This document shows, one piece after another, positions 1 to 4,924 of a DNA stretch of 7,920 bases (the first letter of the stretch is position 1; the number at the start of each line of letters is the position of its first letter). The position numbers and the translations under genes were made by a program. The DNA comes from DASXTC01 sp036505635 (GTDB lineage Bacteria > Acidobacteriota > Polarisedimenticolia > JACPZX01 > DASXTC01): positions 1-7,920 of the forward strand of contig DASXTC010000044.1 in assembly GCA_036505635.1 (NCBI GenBank). The letters are read 5' to 3'. The notes under the pieces were generated by a model. It made no database searches. It had not been told where the DNA came from and worked only from the letters and a program-made list of their open reading frames with translations.

Positions 1-1
1 G

Positions 2-975
2 ATCATCTGGGGAGGAGCTGACTTTGACCCGGTGACCCACTTTTCTAACTTTCTGAACAGCGGAGGCCGCTACGATCCACTGACAGACACCTGGACGCCC
101 ACGCCGATAACCAGCATCCTACCGCCGCGGGTCTACCACACAGCCGTGTGGACCGGAAGCGAGATGATTGTATGGGGGGGCCAGGACGCGTCGGGCAACT
201 TCCCAGCTGCGAATCCTGGCGGTAGATACGACCCATTGGGAAACACATGGACTGCCACGTCGAGAGTCAATGCCCCCGCCGGACGCGGCCGTCATACGGC
301 GATCTGGACCGGCAGCGAGATGATCATCTGGGGGGGATTCGACCCAATCACCGAGGGGAGGTTCTCGACGGGAGGCAGTTACGATCCCGTTTCCGATACG
401 TGGTCCTCCACGTCGCTTCAGAACGCCCCGCAAAAACGATTCGGGCACACGGCCATCTGGACCGGGAGCAGGATGCTCGTGTGGGGAGGGGAGGCTGCCA
501 CGTTACTGAACACAGGTGGCTCGTACGATCCATCCTCGGACTCATGGGAGACGCTTCCGACGGCACAGGCGCCTCTGGCTCGTAGCGAGCACACCGCCGT
601 CTGGACCGGCAGCGCGATGATCATCTGGGGAGGAAGGCTCGGCACGACCAACACGGACACCGGCGGGGCTTTTGATCCGGACTCGCTCTCATGGAGGCCA
701 ATCACGACGATAGATGCGCCATCCGCTCGCCACGATGCGGCAGCCGTGTGGACCGGAGAGAGGATGATCGTCTGGGGCGGAGGAATCGGCCCAGGACCTG
801 TAGATACCGGCGGGCGCTATGATCCCCCTTCCGACTGCTGGGCCCCCACCACGACCGCGAATGTTCCTATGAGTCGGTCATTACACACGGCCGTCTGGAC
901 CGGTCAGGAGATGATCGTCTGGGGCGGTAAATCCGGCTCGCTCTTTCAGAATACGGGCGCCCGCTACGTGCCCGG
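2..975 (+). repeat. Tandem kelch-encoding repeats, about 150-base period
   Basis: The DNA word TGGACCGG recurs at 149, 305, 458, 602, 749 and 896, except that the copy at 458 runs TGGACCGGG and the later bases vary. Spacings are 156, 153, 144, 147 and 147 bases, all multiples of three, so the repetition preserves the frame and reflects kelch units of 48-52 residues. Nucleotide identity is highest around the W-T-G...W-G-G core and falls off between cores, which fits old duplication followed by divergence. The window begins within the WGG of a preceding unit, so more copies lie upstream. Confidence 0.85.
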
Positions 976-1780
976 CAGCGTCGATGCGTGTGGGGGAGAG
1001 GCGAATCAACCGCCAGAGGCCGTGGCCGGCGCGGACCAGTCCTTAGAGTGCGTATCCCACCAGGGGACTTCAGTCTCCCTGGATGGCACCCTCTCCACGG
1101 ACCCGGACGGCGACCCTCTCACCTACATTTGGACGGGCCCCTTCCCCGAAGGAGGCGGCCTCGTGGAAGGAGCGACCCCAACGGTGAGCCTGCCGCTCGG
1201 GCAGAACGTCATCACACTGACGGTGGATGATGGTAACGGGCACTCCAGCACGGATGACGTGACCATCACGGTCCAGGACACCCTGGCGCCGGAGCTCGGC
1301 GTCTCGATCTACCCGGCGTCGCTGTGGTCGCCGAACCACCGGATGGTGCCGGTGCGGATGACTGTCGCGGCTCGGGATCTCTGTGATGTGTCCCCTTCGA
1401 TCGTACTGGTCTCCATCGTCAGCAGCGAGCCGGACGACGCGTCGGGCGCGGGAGACGGGGCCACGGTGAACGACGTCCAGGGAGTCTCGGCGGGAAGCGC
1501 GGACTTTGACTTCGACCTGCGGGCCGAACGGGACGGGGAGGGAGAGGGCCGGACCTACTCGATTGTCTACCGGGCGATGGACGCCTCCGGCAACTCGGTG
1601 GAGACGACCACGTTTGTCCTCGTCCCCCACGATCGACGGAGCGTCACCGAGCCGGCAGGCGGGGCCCCCCGCGTTGAAGCTCCTCGGCGCGCTGTGCTAC
1701 TGTCGGGCCGATGCAGCCTGACGATACGGGCACGAGGCGCCCCGCCCCACCTCCGGCCCGGATCCTCACGACCCGGCTGA
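2..1780 (+). CDS. Secreted kelch-repeat / PKD-domain protein, 5'-truncated
   Basis: The reading frame is already open at the window's left edge and its first bases encode the end of a kelch motif (IIWGG), so the start and any signal peptide lie upstream. What remains is 592 residues. Six full kelch-type units follow, each with a W-T-G-x-x-M-[IL]-[IV]-W-G-G core and a G-G-x-[YF]-D-P turn, up to about base 975: a beta-propeller. A PKD-like domain follows (about 1004-1278; NQPPEAVAGADQ start, S-TDPDGDPLTY-W core, ITLTVDDGNG end), then an Ig-like domain (about 1279-1632; LWSPNHRMVPV, DASGNS). Such architectures are extracellular or cell-surface proteins; the ligand is unknown. After VPHDR (about 1635) the last ~47 residues are low-complexity and overlap the next gene by 70 bases in another frame, so the tail may be a read-on after a lost stop. 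No sorting signal or C-terminal anchor is visible. Confidence 0.85.
   Translation: MIWGGADFDPVTHFSNFLNSGGRYDPLTDTWTPTPITSILPPRVYHTAVWTGSEMIVWGGQDASGNFPAANPGGRYDPLGNTWTATSRVNAPAGRGRHTAIWTGSEMIIWGGFDPITEGRFSTGGSYDPVSDTWSSTSLQNAPQKRFGHTAIWTGSRMLVWGGEAATLLNTGGSYDPSSDSWETLPTAQAPLARSEHTAVWTGSAMIIWGGRLGTTNTDTGGAFDPDSLSWRPITTIDAPSARHDAAAVWTGERMIVWGGGIGPGPVDTGGRYDPPSDCWAPTTTANVPMSRSLHTAVWTGQEMIVWGGKSGSLFQNTGARYVPGSVDACGGEANQPPEAVAGADQSLECVSHQGTSVSLDGTLSTDPDGDPLTYIWTGPFPEGGGLVEGATPTVSLPLGQNVITLTVDDGNGHSSTDDVTITVQDTLAPELGVSIYPASLWSPNHRMVPVRMTVAARDLCDVSPSIVLVSIVSSEPDDASGAGDGATVNDVQGVSAGSADFDFDLRAERDGEGEGRTYSIVYRAMDASGNSVETTTFVLVPHDRRSVTEPAGGAPRVEAPRRAVLLSGRCSLTIRARGAPPHLRPGSSRPG
1674..1703 (+). promoter_or_regulatory. 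Possible promoter for the carbonic anhydrase gene
   Basis: TTGAAG (1674-1679), an 18-base spacer and TACTGT (1698-1703, fitting the TAnnnT pattern) lie inside the 3' end of the kelch gene. The -10-like box ends 7 bases before the ATG at 1711, so transcription would begin at or next to the start codon. No Shine-Dalgarno sequence precedes that ATG, which agrees with a leaderless message. The match is moderate and this is inference from sequence only. Confidence 0.4.
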
Positions 1781-2274
1781 CACTGGACCGGGAAGCCTAT
1801 ATTGCCCCCACGGCAGTCCTGATGGGCGAGGTCAACGTCGGGGCCCGATCCAGCGTCTGGTTCAACGCCGTCCTGCGTGGGGATCTCGCTCCGGTAGTGA
1901 TCGGCGCCGACACCAATATTCAGGATGGGGCGATCCTGCACGTCGAGGTGGACGGCCCGGCCATCGTCGGTGACAGGGTGACGGTGGGGCACATGGCCCT
2001 CGTGCATGGAGCCGAGGTGGAAGATGAGTGTCTCGTGGCGATGGGAGCCATGGTGCTGTCGGGGGCGCGGGTGGGAAAGCACAGCATCATCGGCGCCGGG
2101 GCCCTCGTGAAGGAGGGATGGCAGGTTCCTCCCCGCTCGCTCGTGCTGGGAGTGCCGGGCCGGATCGTGCGCCAGGTGACCAACGCGGAGGTGGAGAGGA
2201 TCCAGAGGAACTGGGCCTCTTACGTGCAGTACGCCGCTCATTACAGGCGGCGCGGGAGCGAGGGGAGCGAGTGA
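1711..2274 (+). CDS. Gamma-class carbonic anhydrase family protein (left-handed beta-helix)
   Basis: A 187-residue hexapeptide-repeat protein of the gamma-carbonic anhydrase / YrdA / ferripyochelin-binding-protein family. Family hallmarks are in order: VWFNAVLRGDLAPVVIG (about 49-65), TNIQDGAILHV (68-78), VTVGHMALVHG (90-100), IIGAGALVKEG (126-136) and LVLGVPGRIVR (145-154). The three expected metal-binding histidines are present as H77, H94 and H99. True gamma enzymes hydrate CO2 at a zinc or iron site between subunits of a trimer, but many short family members are inactive or of unknown role, so activity is not certain. No signal peptide, so cytoplasmic. ATG 1711 is the only ATG, GTG or TTG start before the conserved core, giving a proline-rich ~20-residue N-terminal extension. 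The gene overlaps the kelch frame by 70 bases, and its stop overlaps the next start (GTGA). Confidence 0.9.
   Translation: MQPDDTGTRRPAPPPARILTTRLTLDREAYIAPTAVLMGEVNVGARSSVWFNAVLRGDLAPVVIGADTNIQDGAILHVEVDGPAIVGDRVTVGHMALVHGAEVEDECLVAMGAMVLSGARVGKHSIIGAGALVKEGWQVPPRSLVLGVPGRIVRQVTNAEVERIQRNWASYVQYAAHYRRRGSEGSE
2261..2267 (+). promoter_or_regulatory. Ribosome binding site supporting GTG start of the DHH gene
   Basis: AGGGGAG ends 3 bases before GTG 2271. The spacing is short, but this is the only purine-rich element next to an in-frame start that directly precedes the conserved N-terminus. The nearby ATGs at 2279 and 2284 are in other frames. Confidence 0.5.
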
Positions 2275-3272
2275 TTAAATGGGATGAGGTCGGTGCGAGG
2301 CTGGATGGCGCGCTCGAGGGCCGCAAGGGGATCGTCCTGTCCACGCACGTCAACCCCGACGGCGACGGCCTGGGCTCCGAGATCGGCCTGTACCATCATC
2401 TGAAGGCGCGGGGCCATCAGGTCAGCATGATCAACAACGACCCGGTGCCGGCCAAGTACCGCTTCATGAGCGGGGCTTCGGAGATCCTCGTCTACGACGG
2501 CGCGCGGTGCCGCGACCTGATCCTGGGCGCCGGGCTCTTCTTCGTCCTGGACAACTCCAGTCCGGAGAGGCTCGGGCGTCTGCTCGCCGACGTGCAGGCT
2601 TCGAAGGCCTACCGGATCTGCATCGACCACCACACCATCGTGGATCCCTTCTGGAACCTCAACTGCGTGGACGTGGACGCATGCGCCTCCGGTCAGCTCG
2701 TCTACGAGGCGATCCGGGCGCTGGGCGGCAAGATCACCCCCGGGATGGCCGAGGCGATCTACGTCGCCTTCGTGACCGACACGGGGCACTTCCGCTTCTC
2801 CAAGACCACCGCGAGGGTGCATCGCATCATCGCGGAGCTGATGGAGACGGGGGGGATCAACCCGCCCAAAATCTACCGCGCGCTGTTCGAGGGGGTGTCG
2901 CCGGGGCTCAACAGGCTGATCGCCTTCGCCCTCGCCGACGCCCACTACGAGTACGGCGGACGCTTCGCGTGGGCGCGCCTGACCCAGAAGCAGCTCGAGG
3001 AGTGCGACGGGTTCGAGGAGGACACGAGCGATCTGGTCAACATGCTTCTGTCGGTGGAGGGGGTGGTGGCATCGGCCCTCATCAAGGAGTTCCCCTCGGG
3101 CAAGACCAAGGTCAGCCTGCGCTCGCTCGGCGAGGTGAACATCAACCGGCTCGCGGTGCGTCTCGGCGGGGGCGGGCACGTGAACGCCTCGGGCGCCGTG
3201 ATGACCGCGCCGCTCGAGGAAGGGGTGCGCCGCGTGGTGGACGGGATGAAGGAGGTCCTCGAGCCGGCATGA
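2271..3272 (+). CDS. nrnA: DHH/DHHA1 phosphoesterase, NrnA-like (oligoribonuclease / pAp phosphatase)
   Basis: A 333-residue cytoplasmic protein of the DHH superfamily. Visible motifs: HVNPDGDGLGSE (26-37, motif I, metal-binding Asp residues), VLDNSS (92-97), CIDHH (117-121, the DHH motif), YVAFVTDTGHFRF (164-176, metal-binding Asp) and the C-terminal DHHA1 substrate loop GGGGHVNASGA (299-309). NrnA-type enzymes degrade short RNAs of 2-5 nucleotides and/or dephosphorylate 3'-phosphoadenosine 5'-phosphate using Mn2+. Length matches the family (about 310-340). GTG 2271 is chosen because it overlaps the upstream TGA (GTGA) and puts the family-typical N-terminus first; the frame stays open further upstream to 2028, but that stretch lies inside the carbonic anhydrase gene. 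The stop overlaps the next ATG (ATGA). Exact substrate (nanoRNA, pAp or cyclic-dinucleotide products such as pApA) cannot be told from sequence. Confidence 0.9.
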   Translation: MIKWDEVGARLDGALEGRKGIVLSTHVNPDGDGLGSEIGLYHHLKARGHQVSMINNDPVPAKYRFMSGASEILVYDGARCRDLILGAGLFFVLDNSSPERLGRLLADVQASKAYRICIDHHTIVDPFWNLNCVDVDACASGQLVYEAIRALGGKITPGMAEAIYVAFVTDTGHFRFSKTTARVHRIIAELMETGGINPPKIYRALFEGVSPGLNRLIAFALADAHYEYGGRFAWARLTQKQLEECDGFEEDTSDLVNMLLSVEGVVASALIKEFPSGKTKVSLRSLGEVNINRLAVRLGGGGHVNASGAVMTAPLEEGVRRVVDGMKEVLEPA

Positions 3273-3898
3273 TCAAGGTGGGGATCCTTCTCTCCGGCAG
3301 CGGCTTCTACGACGGCACCGAGGTCGCCGAAGCGGTGCTCGCGGCCCTCTCGGTGGAGCGCGCGGGGGCCCGTGCCCTCTACCTTGCGCCCGAGGTCCCG
3401 CAGATGCACACGGTGGATCATCTGACCGGAGCCCAGGTGGAGGGGGAGACGCGCGACGTGTTGCGCGAGGCGGCGCGTCTGGCGCGCGGGCGCGTCAAGA
3501 GCCTCTCGGAGCAATGGGCGGGAGAGCTGGGCGCCCTGATCATCCCGGGCGGACACGGGGCGGTGAAGAACCTGATGACGAGCTTCGCGGACCTGAGCCA
3601 TCGCCGCGAGGTGATCCCTCAGGTGAAGGAGCTGCTGGCCGATCTGACGGGGCGGCGGGCGCCGGTGGGGGCGATCAGCCTGGGCCACACGGTGGTGCAG
3701 ACGTTCCTGGATGAGCCGCTGTCCGACGAGGACATGCGGATGGCGCCCACCGACGTCCTCGTGGATGAGGATCGGAGGCTCCTCTTCACCCCCGGCTTCC
3801 TGACGGCGACCTCTCTGCCCGACGTGGCATCCGGTATCGAGAAGATGGTGCGCGCCATGCTGAGCCTCCCCGCCCGCGAGCTGCACGTCATCCACTGA
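3269..3898 (+). CDS. elbB: ElbB-like class-I glutamine amidotransferase-fold protein, cysteine-free
   Basis: A 209-residue protein resembling ElbB (older name: isoprenoid biosynthesis protein with amidotransferase-like domain; E. coli ElbB has been described as a glyoxalase). Shared landmarks: MIKVGILLSGSGFYDGTE (1-18), VDHLTG (49-54), ETRDVLREAARLARG (60-74), ALIIPGGHGAVKNL (89-102), DVLVDEDRR (162-170) and ASGIEKMV (187-194). The nucleophile elbow reads A135-I-S137-L-G139, with Ser where ElbB has Cys, and Ser11 also sits where E. coli has Cys; the protein has no Cys. Compared with my recollection of E. coli ElbB, about 17 residues between the EPL (149-151) and VDED motifs are missing. ATG 3269 overlaps the upstream stop (ATGA), with AAGGAGGT at 3249-3256, so translation is coupled. 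Glyoxalase activity by the usual Cys mechanism is unlikely; a Ser nucleophile or a non-catalytic role is possible. Family assignment is firm, function is not. Confidence 0.85.
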   Translation: MIKVGILLSGSGFYDGTEVAEAVLAALSVERAGARALYLAPEVPQMHTVDHLTGAQVEGETRDVLREAARLARGRVKSLSEQWAGELGALIIPGGHGAVKNLMTSFADLSHRREVIPQVKELLADLTGRRAPVGAISLGHTVVQTFLDEPLSDEDMRMAPTDVLVDEDRRLLFTPGFLTATSLPDVASGIEKMVRAMLSLPARELHVIH

Positions 3899-3915
3899 CC
3901 GCCTCCACCCCGGGA

Positions 3916-4038
3916 GTCGCCGGGGGAATCCTTCGTTCGGCACGGCTCGCGCTCGCCTCCATTCCGCTCGGCCACACACGCCCGGCGTGTGAGACGGCCT
4001 CGCGTCATAGGGCCTTCCGAAGGATTCCCCCCGGCGAC
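3916..4038. repeat. Long inverted repeat (20/21-base arms) 5' half of gap
   Basis: Left arm 3916-3935 (GTCGCCGGGGGAATCCTTCG) is the reverse complement of the right arm 4018-4038 except for one extra C in the right arm's C-run (six C against five G). The arms enclose 82 bases, which themselves carry the 17-base palindrome at 3975-3991. A chance match this long in 338 bases is improbable even at high GC. Confidence 0.8.
3975..3991. repeat. Perfect 17-base palindrome inside the first inverted repeat
   Basis: CACACGCC-C-GGCGTGTG: eight-base perfect arms around a single central C. Its core ACGCCCGGCGT is found again at 6585-6595 in the other intergenic gap. It could be a protein-binding site or the tip of the enclosing stem. 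Confidence 0.7.
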
Positions 4039-4045
4039 GTCGACT

Positions 4046-4200
4046 CGTGTCGGGCGCCGGGGCAACCCTCCGAGGAGCCCTCGTGAGCGAGCCTGGTCGT
4101 CCGAGCCGGGCGAGGACGGCGAGCGAGCGCGGAGCCGAGCACGGCCCGGGGCCGCGCGCAGGCGTGCCCGAGGGAGGGTTGTCCCGGCGCTCGAGACACG
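4046..4200. repeat. Second long inverted repeat, 3' half of gap
   Basis: Left arm 4054-4071 (GCGCCGGGGCAACCCTCC) pairs with 4173-4190 over 18 bases with one C-to-T difference that would be a G-U pair in RNA. Outside it CGTGTC (4046-4051) pairs with GACACG (4195-4200) across a small asymmetric bulge, giving about 24 paired positions. The ~100-base interior holds further small palindromes, such as CGGCCC-G-GGGCCG at 4142-4154. The right arm ends 36 bases before the moaD ATG. Confidence 0.75.
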
Positions 4201-4224
4201 CGCACGGTCGCGGGCGCCTGGCAG

Positions 4225-4230
4225 TAGAAT
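4225..4230 (+). promoter_or_regulatory. -10 box of a probable leaderless moaD promoter
   Basis: TAGAAT (five of six bases of TATAAT) lies 6 bases before the moaD ATG at 4237, so transcription would start at about the A of the ATG. No Shine-Dalgarno sequence precedes the ATG. No good -35 box is found at 16-18 bases upstream (4201-4208 reads CGCACGGT), so the promoter is incomplete or relies on an activator. Confidence 0.45.
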
Positions 4231-4236
4231 ACGTCG

Positions 4237-4482
4237 ATGATCGTTACTGTCAGGTTGTTCGCGGCGTACAAGGAGCTCCTGGGAGAGGAGGAGATCCTCC
4301 TCGATCTGGACGAGGACGCGACGGTCGGCGACGCGCTGGCGCTCCTGAAGGAGCAGTTCCCCGCGCTGGCCGAGCAGGGATACTCCCCTCTGACGGCGGT
4401 CAACCTCAAGCACGTCAGCAAGCGCCAGACGCTCGAGGATGGCGACGAGCTGGCCATCTTTCCCCCGGTCAGCGGAGGCTGA
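4237..4482 (+). CDS. moaD: MoaD, molybdopterin synthase small (sulfur-carrier) subunit
   Basis: An 81-residue ubiquitin-fold protein starting MIVTVRLFAAYKELLG, the usual MoaD beginning, and ending DGDELAIFPPVSGG. The C-terminal Gly-Gly is the residue pair that is adenylated and converted to thiocarboxylate, and in molybdopterin synthase it donates sulfur to cyclic pyranopterin monophosphate in the MoaE active site. Length fits the family (about 75-90). The start is fixed by homology; no Shine-Dalgarno is present and a -10 box sits just upstream, pointing to a leaderless message. moaE follows after 4 bases, so the two subunits are co-made. No moaA, moaB, moaC or moeB is in the window. Confidence 0.94.
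   Translation: MIVTVRLFAAYKELLGEEEILLDLDEDATVGDALALLKEQFPALAEQGYSPLTAVNLKHVSKRQTLEDGDELAIFPPVSGG
4474..4478 (+). promoter_or_regulatory. Ribosome binding site that fixes the moaE GTG start
   Basis: GGAGG ends 8 bases before GTG 4487, ideal spacing, and lies within the last codons of moaD. An ATG in the same frame at 4439 would add 16 residues overlapping moaD with no family support, so GTG 4487 is preferred. Confidence 0.75.
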
Positions 4483-4486
4483 GTCC

Positions 4487-4924
4487 GTGACCGAGAACGC
4501 CGACCTGATCTTCATCACCCCGGACCCGCTGGACGAGGCCGCCCTGGCTGCCGCGGTGCGGCGCGACTCGTCGGGGGCCATCGCCTCGTTCGTCGGCGTG
4601 GTGCGCGACGAGCACCGGGGCCGGAGGGTCCATCACCTCGTCTACGAGGCCTATCCCTCGATGGCCGAGCAGGAGATGCGTCGCATCGTCTCGGTGATCC
4701 ACGACAAATGGGAGGTCACCGCGGTGGCGCTGGCGCACCGGACTGGCCGCCTCGAGATCGGCGAGGCCTCGGTGGTCGTCGCGGTGGCGGCGCCGCACCG
4801 CAAGGAGGCCCTCGAGGCGTGCGCGTTTGCCATCGAGCAGGTCAAGCAAAGCGTGCCGATCTGGAAGAAGGAGTACAGCGATGAAGGGGAGGAGTGGATC
4901 ATTGGCGATCCATCGCATCGCTGA
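4487..4924 (+). CDS. moaE: MoaE, molybdopterin synthase large (catalytic) subunit
   Basis: A 145-residue MoaE. Family blocks are in order: GAIASFVGVVRDEHRGR (30-46), YEAYPSMAEQEM (53-64), AHRTGRLEIGEASVVVAVAAPHR (83-105), EACAFAIEQVK (110-120) and VPIWKKE (123-129). The active-site lysines correspond to K120 and one of K127/K128 (E. coli K119 and K126 by recall). MoaE binds two MoaD thiocarboxylates per dimer and turns cyclic pyranopterin monophosphate into molybdopterin in the cytoplasm. Length is normal (about 140-155). The GTG start is supported by a well-spaced GGAGG. The 3' end overlaps the M48 protease gene by up to 44 bases, suggesting one transcript moaD-moaE-M48. Confidence 0.94.
   Translation: MTENADLIFITPDPLDEAALAAAVRRDSSGAIASFVGVVRDEHRGRRVHHLVYEAYPSMAEQEMRRIVSVIHDKWEVTAVALAHRTGRLEIGEASVVVAVAAPHRKEALEACAFAIEQVKQSVPIWKKEYSDEGEEWIIGDPSHR

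Larger units (their letters stand above)
3899..4236. other. 338-base noncoding gap dominated by inverted repeats
   Basis: No credible gene is present. Open frames on both strands here are continuations or shadows with no recognisable protein and no good start site. The stretch is built of nested palindromes (listed separately) and very GC-rich text with recurring GAGC/GCTC words (for example around 3941-3958 and 4115-4145). No T-run follows any stem, so none is a classic Rho-independent terminator. It separates the elbB-ending operon from moaD and could hold a structured RNA, a Rho-dependent termination zone or an interspersed extragenic repeat. Confidence 0.7.

Noticed and set aside
2..975. 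CRISPR-like regular repetition
   Set aside because: The repeats are in frame, diverged, about 150 bases apart and encode kelch blades; no short identical repeats with unique spacers are present.
2028..2270. N-terminal extension of the NrnA-like frame
   Set aside because: This part overlaps the conserved carbonic anhydrase C-terminus in another frame and lacks family similarity; GTG 2271 gives the expected N-terminus.
2945..3979. 344-codon minus-strand open frame running into the palindromic gap
   Set aside because: Antisense of nrnA and elbB. Codon pattern and composition are those of a shadow, and no family motif is seen.
3916..4038. Insertion sequence or MITE with terminal inverted repeats
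   Set aside because: The inverted arms fit, but no flanking target duplication is visible and no transposase fragment is present. Kept only as a hypothesis under the gap finding.
4054..4200. Rho-independent terminator
   Set aside because: The stem is strong, but no T-run follows and the loop is about 100 bases.
3899..4236. Molybdenum-cofactor riboswitch upstream of moaD
   Set aside because: I could not match the conserved Moco RNA blocks, and the -10 box next to the moaD ATG would place transcription start after the whole gap. A covariance-model search would settle it.
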